NCBI RefSeq assembly: GCF_030052815.1 | Contig: NC_079510.1 | Span: 25,976,823-26,040,822 of the forward strand | Origin: Hevea brasiliensis | Lineage: Eukaryota; Streptophyta; Magnoliopsida; Malpighiales; Euphorbiaceae | DNA length: 64,000 nt | Direction: 5' to 3' | In this document: piece by piece, positions 49,422-60,700 of the stretch | How positions within the stretch are numbered: position 1 is the stretch's first letter | Layout of the letters: each line of letters opens with the position of its first letter | The notes under the pieces: generated by a model | Database searches by the model: none | What the model was told of the DNA's origin: nothing | The model's input: only the letters and a program-made list of their open reading frames with translations | Translations under genes and position numbers: made by a program

Positions 49422-51519
49422 TGAAGGAATGGAAGCGTGAAAAACACAAGTTTATACCATTGAATTCAAAAATTTTCACCTAGGGTCACATGCATCATGC
49501 AAGATTTATTTTTATCTATTTGATTTCAATGATAAACAACATATTAAAACTCTTTTAATATGTTTTTGGATCTGTATTTGCCATTTAAGATTTTAAAATT
49601 AATCAGATTAATTTTAGAACCCTAGATTAAATCAAGAACGATTACACTAACCTCTTGATGCACTGCAGCGTGTCTACGCCTTTGAGATTCATCTTCAGGA
49701 CACCAGATGTTGTCCCTCTAGCTTGTCCACACCAAGAACACCTATGGCAGCCCTTGAAGAGCTTCTAAAGCTTTTTCTATTAATTAGAAAATCAAGTTCT
49801 TCATTTTAAGAGATTAAAGATGTAAACAGGACATTAGAAACAATTTCTAGTGTTCTTAATTCAAGAGATTGATGGCTAATCTCTTTGAATTGAAAAGAGA
49901 TGAAGAAGAAGAGATGAAAACCCTCAAAGTGGCGTGACAAAGGAGTGTGGCTGCTGGTTGTGTGTTATTTTCTCATAACAACACTTAAATAGCTAGGTTA
50001 ACACATTAAACCCTTGCCACATGTCACCCTTTGATTAGCTCTAGGTTTAAGTGACCCAATCACATTGTGCCAAGTGTCAAACCTATATTTAATCTTGATT
50101 TTAATCATCTTACATGATTAAAAAACATTTGGCAAGCTTATGTGTAATCCCATGTGTCACCATCTCATGGTGCCACGTGTCACACTGCAAAATGACCAAA
50201 ATGCCCCTGTGTCTTAATTTTGAGTTCTTAACCCAAAATAATTATTTTTCTTCTTCTAATTAATTTATATCAAATATAAATTAATTAATTAATCTCTATT
50301 AATTAATTTTTCATTAATTAAATTCATATTTAAACACTTTAAATATAAATTTAACTTATATTATACATCCAATAATCTAGATTTGGTTTCAAGTCATGTT
50401 AGGGACTTTGCAATCTAATTGCAAACCAAACCTATTTAATTAATCAATTAAACTCTTTAATTAATTAATTAAATCATATTTAAATAGGTGATAACTTGTG
50501 TATGTGTGTGACTTACTAGGCTCATCACTAATTGGCAATGAGACATGATATCAACTCTTAATATCATCAGAACTCTTTCTTACCATAAATGATTTCTCTA
50601 AATCATTTTATGAACCTCATAGACCATGGTTAACACCTAGCATAGCATGCCATGGCCACCCAATTAGTAATAAGGTTTACCTTAAATGAACCTATAATCA
50701 TATGTTACCATGCACTAGAATCTCTCTGTTACAAAATCCCAACTCAAGCCGAGTCATGGTTTATGTCAAACTCCATTTGCTATGAATATTATGATCTCTT
50801 TTAATTCCAGTTCTTGATTAAAAGATTTTCTCATCGAAACTCTTTTACGAATAAATCTATCTGTCTGGCCAGAACTTGAAAAATCAAGAACAATTAAATG
50901 AACATTGGATTTTATCTCTATTTACTTAGAGGAACAGATTCTATCTTGATCAACACCTACCTCCATATATAACTAGTAGGAGCCAACACATGCCCATATA
51001 ACCATACATAGTACAAGTATGAAAGCGATCAAACTCAAACTACCTATATACAAGATAATTGTGCTATCTCAGGTCTAAAGATTATATGCATCGATATGAT
51101 TTATGACAAAACATTGACAAGAGTAAACTCCATGTGCTTGTCATAAGTGTCACCGTTCGCCTACTTATCATTTATAAGTGCCTATCATGTTTGTTATATG
51201 GCATGAGACTCACCATTCCATCTTATTTATATCTCATATAAATAACTTGGGAACAAACATGAATACAATCTTTCTGGATAAGTCATGTCCTTATTATGAA
51301 GTATCCTCGATTGTGAACCTATTTATGATACTTCGTGCTAGAAATATTGTCACTCATATTCTTAACAACTTAAGAATAATATTTCTAACAAAATATCAAT
51401 GGACCTTTTCTATTACACATAAATATATTATGTAAACGGAAAAGTGGAAATGCCTTTTATTAATAAAAATATGTACAAGATACATACTAAATGATATGCT
51501 CTAGGGCATACTACTAACA
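49422..51519 (-). repeat. 5' LTR of copia element C
   Basis: Plus-strand edges are TGAAGGAATG and ACTACTAACA. It differs from the 3' LTR by scattered substitutions and small indels, for example around 42190-42230 versus 49650-49690. Confidence 0.9.
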
Positions 51520-53139
51520 ACAAGTTTATACAAACATTAATAATCGACCTGCGAGAGAGAAAGCAAGTTAACCTAAAAAATATCCTCTTGTGGCTTGGAA
51601 AAATATTGAACAGGAGTGAGCATTCAACTCAGAGAGTAAAATATCAATTTTAACCATAATCTCTATAACTATCTAAAACTAATGCACCATGTAGAGTGAA
51701 ATGCAACATCAGCAATAATTTCACATCATAACAGCAAAAAGGTAATTTGGAGCACTCACACACCCAGTAATATCAATCATAATATATGAGAGCTGATCCC
51801 CTATACAGCTCTCTTAAATCAAACCTGTGCCAGCGAAGAACTCAGCTCGGACTTTCACTTAATAACCAAATCGGGGTCCCAGCGAAGAACTCAAGCCGTG
51901 TCTACCCCGAAGGACCGGGTCCCAGCAAAGATCTCAAGCCGTGTCTACCCGTCCTATCCATAGTCCACACCACATCACACGCACGCCAACGCACGCACAC
52001 TGCTCCAAATTACCACAACAACATCCATGGCACTTTAACAGTTATGAATGCAACATAAATCGTGCCTAGAGTTTAACTACATAAATATATGCATATAAGT
52101 GATGCATGGGCATGCTTGGACATATAATAATACCGAAATTACAATTAAAATTAACATTTTACTCACAGACTTGACAGCAATCACTGTGACGGCTGGGCGG
52201 AGGAAGAAGGCTGTCCCGGCTCACCTGACAATTAAATTACAATTATTTAATACAATTGACTCAATACAAATCAAGAAAAGACCAAATACGTCCTAAGTCG
52301 TACCGAAAATCCGGCAAAGTCTCCCCTATACCTAGGACCTACCCAACCTGCAAAATGGCTCAAAACACACTTCTATATTCACAATCCATATATCCATAAC
52401 TCAATCACATCACACAGCCCCTCCTGGGCCCATCAAATCAGTTATCCATCACATTATGTAAAATTTCAATTTAGTCCTTATAATTGATCATTTTTGCAAA
52501 AACTGCCCAAACAAGCTCTAAAAATTCTAAAACTTTGCCCCGCGGTCCTTAGCAATATTACTAGGCTATTGCAAAAAGAATCATAATTTTCTGAGCTACC
52601 ACGAATATTATGGATTTTTAATCCTATTTAAGCACTAGAAAATTACGAAAAAGCGAGGTTCGGGTTTACCTTTGCCGATTCCAACTCCGGGGACACGCTC
52701 GGGACGTCTGACAATGGTGGGGTAGCCAAAACCTCGATTCAATTCGGAGACTTTTTCCGATAGCCGGTCTGTCTGGCCAGAAATTCACAGACTCGGACAA
52801 CTGTCGAATTTCCGCGAATTGAAGATACCTACATGAAGCCCACAACACGGGGGTTAGTACATAAATTTTACGAAATTTTCTAAGCTCATTTAATGCTCGG
52901 AAAAACACTGCGAAGTTCCATGGGACCCACCAAAAAACGGTGTCAAAAAAATTTGAAATTTATATCGCCGCGAAGCTCTCGACGTGTGGAGCGCTTTGGT
53001 ACTCTCGGTTTTCTCGTGGGGTTCACGGTTTGCGAGAAATCTAGCCCAAAATTCAAAATAGGCTAAAACTTCCCGGGCAAAAATTGGACAAATCGCTCGA
53101 TGGATTTCGGTGTTCTTGGTGTCTATGGAAAGCTCTCGA

Positions 53140-53440
53140 CGAGTAGATGGATTTATACACAAGACCCGGTCCGATTGGTGGCCGGATCGGTCGGATTTCG
53201 GCCGGGAAGACGAAGAGTCGCGCGCCCGCAAGGGGGCATTCGCGAGCGTTTTCCGGTCGCCTGGGGCGTCGGCCGGCCGTGTGGGAAGGGGTGGGGTGGA
53301 GCGCTGGCGAGCTTGGGTGGCTGGGGAGGCAGCGGCGTAGCAAGGGGAGGAGGGAGGAGAGAGAAAATGAGAGAGGAAGAGAGGAGGAAAAACGCGCGGG
53401 AGAGGAAGAAAAAGGAAGAAGAAAGGCCTGTCTGATTCGA
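53140..53440. other. GC-rich island inside gypsy solo LTR G
   Basis: Several overlapping open frames on both strands (65-157 codons) arise from high GC and low stop frequency. They encode Arg/Gly/Glu-rich or Ser/Pro-rich peptides without recognisable domains. On the minus strand a pyrimidine-rich stretch (about 53440-53340) precedes it, as in the leader zones of related LTRs. I read it as the R/U5 transcribed zone of the LTR rather than a gene. Confidence 0.55.
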
Positions 53441-56077
53441 CCGGTCCGATCCGGTCTGGTTCGATTCGGCAAGTTCGATTCAGAATACAAAATTTTGAAT
53501 TTTTACTCTGCCTCGAGATCGAAAATGAGGTCTAAAAATTTCGAAAAAATTTCAGAAAACTCAGAAAAATTCGTAGACTCCAAATATCTTTTTAGTTTTG
53601 CCACGTGGTCTTTAAATTAATTTTTAAAAATCATCAAAGGTTATATTTTCGGAAAATCGAACCCGATTTCTAAATTCCAAAAAATCTCAAATAACTTCTT
53701 AGAATTTAAATTAAATTAAAATATCAATATTACTCATAAAATAATAAATTTTAAAATTTTGGGGTGTTACAATTTTGGGTTGAGAACTCAAAATTAAGAC
53801 ACAGGGTTATTTTGGTCATTTCACATGGTGACATGTGGCACCATGAGATGGTGACACATGGAACTACATATAAGCTTGCCAATTATCTTTTAATCATGTA
53901 AGATGATCAAAGTCAAGATTAAATCTAAGTTTGACACTTGGCACAATGTGATTGGGTTAATTAAACTAAGAGCCAATTAGAAGGTAATATGTGGCAAGGG
54001 TTTTAAGTGGTGACCTAGCTATATAATATGTTGTTATGAAAGAGTAAAATAATAAGTTGTTGTTCTTCATAGGTGCCACCACCCTTGGAGTGCTCTTCCT
54101 CTCTTTTTCTTCATCTCTCATCAATTCAAAGAGAATTGCCAACATTATCTTGAATTAAAAATACTAGAAATCGTTTCTAGTGTCCTGTATGCATCTATAA
54201 CATGTCTAAAGGCAAAATATGATTTTCTAATTAATTGGAAAGGCTTGAGAAGCTGTTCAAGGGGCTGCCATTGGTGATCTTGGTGTGGACAAGCTAGAGA
54301 GACAACTTCTGGTGTCCTAGGTGCATCCTGAAGGTGCCAAACACAACTGCAGTGCATCAAAAGGTTGGTGCACTTGTTCTCGTTCTAATCTAGGGTTCTA
54401 AAGAATTAATCTGTTAATTCTAAAGTCTTAAATGACAAATGTAGATCCAAAAATATATTAAAAGTGTTTTAATATGCTGTTTATCATTGAAATCAAATAG
54501 ATAAAAATGAATCTTGCATGAAGCATGTGAACCTAGAAGAAAAATTTTTAAATTTAATGATCTAAACTTATGTTTTTCATGCTTCCGCTCCTTCATTAAC
54601 TTGGTGATTACTTATGTATGTGTGTGACTCACTAGGCTCATCACTAATTGGCAATGATATATGATGTTAACTCTTAATATCATCAGAACTCTTTCTTACC
54701 ATAAATGATTTCTCTAAATCATTTTAGGCACCTCATTGACCATGGTTAACACCTAGCATAGCATGCCATGGCCACCCAATTAGTAATAAGGAATACCTTA
54801 AATGAACCTTTAATCATATGTTACCATATACTAGAATCTCTCTGTTACAAAATCTCAATTCGAGCTGGAGTTATGGTTTATGTCAAACCCTATTTGCTAT
54901 GAATATTATATGCTCTTTTAATTCCAGTTCTTGATTAAAAAGATTTTCTCATCAGAAAATCTTTTCTGATTAAATCTATCTGTCCTGGCCAGGAACTTGA
55001 AACATCAATAACAATTAAATGAATATAGGATTTTATCCCTATTTACTTAGGGTAACAGATTCCATCTTGATCAATACCTACCTCCATATATAACTAGTAG
55101 AAGCCAACACATGCCCATATACCCATACACAGTACAAGTATGAAAGCAGTATCAAACTCAAACCACCTATATACAAGATAAATGTGCTATCTCAGGTCTA
55201 AAGATTATATGCACTGATATGATTTATGACAATGCATTGACAAGAGTAAACTCCATGTGCTTGTCATAAATGTCACTAGTTCGGCCTACTTATCTTGCAT
55301 AAGTACCTATCATGTTTGTTATATGGCATGAGACTCACCATTCCATCTTATTTATATCTCATATAAATACATTGGGAACAAATATGAATACAATCTTTCT
55401 AGATAAGTCATGTCCTGTGTGAAGTATCCTCGATTGTGAACCAATTTATGATACTTTGTGCTAGAAATACTATCACTCATATTCTTAACAACTTAAGAAT
55501 AGAATTTCTAATAAAATATCAATGGACCTTTTCTATTACACATAAATATACTATGTAAACGGAAAAGTGAAAATGCCTTTTAATTAATAAAACATGTACA
55601 AGATACATACTAAATGATATACTCTAGGGCATACTACTACCATCACCTCTAGGAGTAAATTGACCAATTTGCTTCTCACCGGATTGATCTGGTTTACCAA
55701 TAATCCGGTATTTCTTTCGGAGTTCTGACCTAATTATTTGACTTACTTATCAGCTCTTTTCTGTGATTTTCTCTTTTCTACTAGATTCGCAATAGTCCTT
55801 AGGACCGCGATGTCACAATTTTCTATTCAAAATTAGGGTTAGGACTGACCTCGCAGTCACTTCCCGGTAAGGTCACCCATCGCTTTGACCCCCGGCTCAT
55901 TTAACTTTTTATACTTTATTTTTCTTATTTATACTTAACTATTTGGTAATCACTATTTATTTTCATTCAGGGCTTTTCTAGGTGTCTTAAATGTGATTCT
56001 AATCTCCTTAATTGTCCGGACCGACACCGGTCACCGAAAAGTGAAATATAACAGGCTATGCATATATGGGTGTTACA

Positions 56078-57480
56078 TTTTAGTATTTAAAATTTAGTTT
56101 ATTTATGATTTAAATGAGGCAGACATGAGTTTGGCTCGTTTATACTTTAAATGAGTTTCATACGAGTCATGCTAAAATCAAGCTCAAGTTTAATATATCA
56201 ATATTGAGCATGAAAGAAAAATATCAAACCAAATCTGAGTTATTTAAAACTTGATTTGGCACAATTCGTTCACATATTTATTCAGGGATGAACTCACATT
56301 ATATCCAAAAAGGCATTATATACCTCTTAAAAATTTAAAATTTTTTAATAGTATAATGATAATTTTACAAAATATTAATATTTTCTATTGCTCCAATAGA
56401 GCTATGGATTACTTGAGTATTTTAAAAATTATTAAAATGAGGTATAACATACTTCTCTCATCATTTTTTTTATGAATTTAAAAATTTTGTAGTTTTTTGC
56501 CTCTCTTATTGAAATTTTTTTATACTCAGATTAAAAAAAAGAAAATATATTTTTCACAATATTAGAAATTACAATCATATCATTTATTTTATTTAATTTA
56601 TAATTTTAATTGACTTCGCTTTTCATAATTTTAAAAAAAAAATAGATTTAATATAAATTACATAAGGCTGTCAATGATTTTTAAATTTAATAATTCATAA
56701 TGTTAAATATTCATTGTATTTTTAAATTAGCAGAAACTCCATTTAATTATTAAAATGTCAATTTTATTAAAAAAATTAAATTTTTTTAGTCACTATATTT
56801 ATAGCTATGTAATATTTTTTTAAATTTCATTATGACATGATTATCATTTTCAATTAATCAACCTATTCATTTAACAGTTAATCGAAGTGATTAACAATTG
56901 AGCAATGCTAAATTTCTGTGACACTCACTGAATTCACTGTATCCATTAGTGTAAGAGTGTGAAATTCCTGGGTTCTTCAGGGCTCTGGGTTGCTTGGTCA
57001 AACAGGTGTTTTCAGAGGAAGATGCTGTTTGGTCTGTGGGTGAAGAAGGTTCCAGGAAGCTAGATGTTGGTTTCGGCGTGAAAAGGTTAAGTGGATAAAA
57101 TTTTAGGTGAAGCGCATTAGCAAATGAGAGGAATCCTAGAGGAATAAGAAAGGTCCCTTGAGAGTGCAAATAAATACTTGAGGCCATTCAACTTGTGTAA
57201 ATATATAAAAATAGTAAAAAGGCTTATATTATGTTAACTGAATTTGTATTTAAGATTTTGACAAAAAAATTTATATTTAAGATAAATTATAATTCAATTT
57301 TTTGTAATTATTTTTAAAAATAAAAGAATTTATTTATTTTTAAGAAATTTATTTGATTTATTTTTAAAAATTAAAAGAAATTAATTAATTTTTTTAAATT
57401 TAATTTATGTAATTATTTGACGGTGAAAATAATTATTTTGGCAAAATTAAAATTATAATTTTTTAAAAAATATTAGGCGA
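56078..57480. other. AT-rich intergenic DNA upstream of the resistance gene
   Basis: GGCTCGTTTATAC and CGAGTCATGC motifs at 56095-56200 look like further debris of the GAGCTC-rich repeat. The rest to 57480 is A/T-rich. A 98-codon minus frame at 56891-57187 encodes a Ser/Pro/Leu-rich peptide starting MASSIYLHSQ that I cannot assign. A TTTTTTAAAAAATATT stretch at 57461-57476 could serve as a core promoter, but no clear TATA context is visible. Confidence 0.45.
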
Positions 57481-57485
57481 GAAGT

Positions 57486-57746
57486 ATGTACCGTTACTCG
57501 CTTCCAAAGCTGCAATCAAAATCAAGATTTCAACGCTTGCCAAGAAATACTGTTACGTCTCTATTGGCTATTGGTGGAGTGCGGGAAAGCAAAAAAGCAG
57601 TGCTTAGATATTTCCTTCTTTTCATTTCTGCTGTAACCATCGTCGTGACCAAGTACATTGCACCTCTAAATCAGCCATCTCTGCAAGTAAACCATGTCTT
57701 TCATTGGCGAGGCTGCTCTATCAGCTTTAGTTCAGGCACTTACTGA
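57486..57746 (+). other. Upstream ORF overlapping the resistance gene start
   Basis: An 86-codon frame begins at ATG 57486 and ends at 57746, 53 bases past the resistance gene ATG at 57694 and in a different frame. The peptide has a hydrophobic stretch (YFLLFISAVTIVV) but no known domain. If the transcript starts upstream of 57486 it would reduce initiation at 57694. If transcription starts between them it is irrelevant. Confidence 0.35.
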
Positions 57747-60700
57747 AAAGATTGACTGCCCTGACTTGCTCAATTTCGCTCGTGAAAGGCAACTTCTTCC
57801 CCACATAAACAAGTGGGACAAACTGTTGTTTAAAATCCATGCTGTTCTTGATGATGCAGAGGAGAAGCAGATGTCAAATCGGCTTGTGAAGATCTGGCTC
57901 AATGAGCTCAAAGATTTGGCTTATGATGTAGAAGATATCTTGGATGAGTTTGCCACTGAATCTCTGCGACGCAAGTCCATGGGACAACCCCAAGCCAACA
58001 CTAGTAAGCTTCGTAAACTCTTTCATTCTTGGAATAGTTTCAATCCTGGAGCTGTGGTTATCTTTAATTCTGAAATGCATTCCAAGATAAAGGAGATCAC
58101 TGCTAGATTAGAAGACATTGCAGCGCAGAAAAATAGCCTGGATTTATTAGAAAGTGTTCGAGGAACATCAATTAAGGTTTGGCAACGACCACCCAGTACC
58201 TGTTTGCAAGATGAACCTCAAGTGTATGGTAGAGATGAAGATAAGAGGAAGATACTTTAGTTGCTTTCAATGGGTGAAGCAAGTGAGGCAAAAGTTAGCA
58301 TCATACCCATTGTTGGCATGGGTGGGGTCGGTAAAACGACACTGGCCAGGCTTGTATACCATGACAAAGAATTGCAAAAATTCCATCCAAAAGCATGGGT
58401 TTGTGTGTCCGATGACTTTGACATTATGAGAATAACAAAGGGTATTCTTGAGTCCATCACTTTGGAGCCCTGTGATCTAAAGGAGTTGAATCAAGTTCAG
58501 CTCAAATTGAATAATGAATTATCAGGAAAAAGGTTTCTAATTGTTTTAGATGATGTCTGGAATAAGAAGTACAGTGACTGGAATGTCCTGCGCATTCCAT
58601 TTATGGCTGGAGCACCAGGAAGTAATGTAATTGTGACAACGCGTGATAGGGATATTGCAGAAATGATGGGAACTGTTGAATGTCATGAGTTGAAACAAAT
58701 TTCTGATGATGATTGTTGGTTAGTTTTTGCCAGACATGCATTTGAGAATAGAAGTGTTGAAGCACATTCAAATTTGGAGATCATTGGTAAAAAAATTGTA
58801 AATAAGTGTGGTGGCTTGCCTTTGGCAGCAAGAACTTTGGGTGGCCTCTTGCGCTCAAAACAGCGAGATGATGAATGGGAAGATGTATTGAACAGCAAAA
58901 TATGGAGCTCACAAGATGCTGACAGCGATATTCTTCCTGTACTAAGATTAAGTTACCACCATCTTCCTTCACATTTGAAGAGATGCTTTGCTTATTGCGC
59001 GATTCTTCCAAAAGATCATGAGTTTGAGGAGAAGGAACTAGTGCTTCTATGGATGGCAGAAGGTTTGATTCAACAAATGGATGGCCAAAAGCAGATGGAA
59101 GTTGTTGGAGTTGAGTATTTCCGTGATTTATTATCTAGATCTCTTTTTCAAGCATCAGGCAGTGGTGAATCTAAATTTGTAATGCATGACCTTGTTAATG
59201 ATCTAGCACAAAGGGTTGCAGGAGAAATATGTTTAAGATTGGACGATGAATGTAGGGTTGGTGAACCATCCAAAGGAGAAAGAGCTCGACACTCATCTTA
59301 CATTCGTGGCTATTGTAATGGCATTACGAGATTTGAACCTTTCCACAGGATGCAATATTTACGGACCTTTCTGTCTCTCTCTCTAAGACTAAGTAATTTC
59401 CCAGAAAGCTTCTTACCAAATTATGTTCCTTCTGAATTGTTACCAAAGCTGAGATGTTTAAGAGTATTGTCTTTTAGTCATTATAGCATTGGCGAGCTAC
59501 CAGATTCAATTGGTAACTTAAAACTTTTAAGGTACCTAGACCTTTCACATACTCAAATCAGAATTTTACCCAAGTCAGTAACTTCATTGTATAGCTTACA
59601 AACTATCATGTTGAAAGGATGCTCACGGCTTGAGGAATTGCCTTCAGAAATAGGAAATCTGATCAGTTTGCGCTTTCTTGACATCACGGGTGCACATTTA
59701 GTAGAAGGGATGCCAATAGGAATAAAAGCATTAAAAAGTCTTCGAACATTGTCTGATTTTGTGGTGGGAAAAAATGGTGCAGCCTGTCTATCAGCTTTGA
59801 TGGACTTAAAATTCCTTCAGAAAGCCCTCCACATTTCCAAGTTGGAGAATGTGATTAATGCTCAGGATGCAAGGCAGGCCAACTTAACAGATAAGAAAGA
59901 CTTAGATGATCTATTTCTTGAATGGACATATGATAGTGCACGGAATGAGAGACTTGATAGAGATGTACTTGGCAGCCTTCAACCTCATACACAATTGAAA
60001 AAGCTATATGTAAAAGGCTATTGTGGTGCCAGATTTCCCTCTTGGGTAGGAAATATCTCATTCTGTAATCTTGTGTTCTTAAGGTTCGAGAACTGTAAGA
60101 AATGCACATCCTTGCCACAGCTTGGGCAACTACCTTCTCTAAAAACCCTGATCATTGAAGGGATGGCTGGTATAAAGTTGATTGATCATGAATTTTATGG
60201 GGAGAGTTGCTCAAATCCTTTTCCAGCTCTTGAGACTCTGATATTTAGGAACATGCCCGAATGGGAGAACTGGAATCCCTGTGGGTTTGAATTCCCTTGC
60301 TTGCTTGAACTTTCCATTATTAGTTGTTGCAAACTGTCAGGACATCTGCCCTGCCATCTTTCTTCACTTGAAAAGCTTGTGATTCTACATTGTCCAGAAT
60401 TTGTTGTTTCGCTCCCAAGACTCCCAAAGGTTTCAGAGTTGAAAATTGTAAGATGCAAAGAGGTGGATTGTTGTGATATAGAAGACAACTTTGGTCCATT
60501 AAACTCAATGGAACTCTCTGAAATTTCAAAGTGCACAATTCTAGGAGAGGAATTCATTCAAGGGTTAAGGAAGGTAAAAGATCTAACTGTTGATGGGGAT
60601 ATATTTCCTTCTTCACCTCATCTGACCTCCAATGCACTAGATGGAGAAGCAGAGCAGCTGGAACAAGGGCAGGCTGATAGTGAACTTGAAATTTTAAGAT

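Larger units (their letters stand above)
41961..51519 (-). mobile_element. Ty1/copia element C, nearly complete, TSD ACAAG
   Basis: Two LTRs of 2.1 kb (41961-44060 and 49422-51519) flank a 5.36 kb interior. Exact 5-bp duplications ACAAG lie at 41956-41960 and 51520-51524. The primer site and polypurine tract are in place on the minus strand. The LTRs are nearly identical, so this is the youngest insertion of the stack. Gag has a frameshift, the zinc knuckle and protease are missing, and pol has a few stops, so it is probably not autonomous. Confidence 0.93.
41558..53771 (-). mobile_element. Gypsy solo LTR G, TSD ATTTT, interrupted by copia element C
   Basis: Its two parts are 41558-41960 and 51525-53771, about 2.65 kb together. 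The plus-strand edges are TGTCACGACCC and GGGTGTTACA. ATTTT flanks it at 41553-41557 and 53772-53776. The minus orientation is inferred because the reverse start TGTAACACCC and the pyrimidine-rich tract at 53440-53340 match the layout of the A and B LTRs. No internal gypsy sequence is found. Confidence 0.88.
40112..54595 (+). mobile_element. Copia solo LTR H (plus), TSD TTAAC, interrupted by G
   Basis: Its two parts are 40112-41557 and 53777-54595. It begins TGTTAGTAGTATG and ends CCGCTCCTTCA. TTAAC flanks it at 40107-40111 and 54596-54600. It sits in opposite orientation inside LTR I, a copia LTR within a copia LTR of the same family. The 152-bp internal duplication is at 40330-40633. No gag-pol is attached. 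Confidence 0.88.
39045..55642 (-). mobile_element. Copia solo LTR I (minus), TSD TCACC, interrupted by H
   Basis: Its two parts are 39045-40111 and 54601-55642. The left end is TGAAGGAGCC and the right end CTACTACCA. The flanks are TCACC at 39040-39044 and 55643-55647, an exact 5-bp duplication. Joined at the H target it is one complete LTR of about 2.1 kb without internal sequence, hence a solo LTR. Confidence 0.88.
38743..56077 (-). repeat. Inverted gypsy LTR piece J, interrupted by copia LTR I
   Basis: Only 38743-39044 and 55648-56077 belong to J; the rest is nested. Read on the minus strand from 56077 it starts TGTAACACCC and follows the first ~730 bp of the A-family LTR, stopping at the RNase H junction at 38742. 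The five bases beyond its outer end, TTTTA at 56078-56082, equal those before LTR A at 17404-17408. Confidence 0.75.

Noticed and set aside
53053..53620. Overlapping ORFs on both strands (up to 157 codons) in a GC-rich patch
   Set aside because: They lie within solo LTR G, overlap in several frames, and encode low-complexity peptides with no domain. GC content alone explains the lack of stops.
56891..57187. 98-codon minus-strand ORF upstream of the resistance gene
   Set aside because: No recognisable domain, Ser/Pro/Leu-rich, and no supporting promoter or neighbours; kept only as a remark in the intergenic entry.
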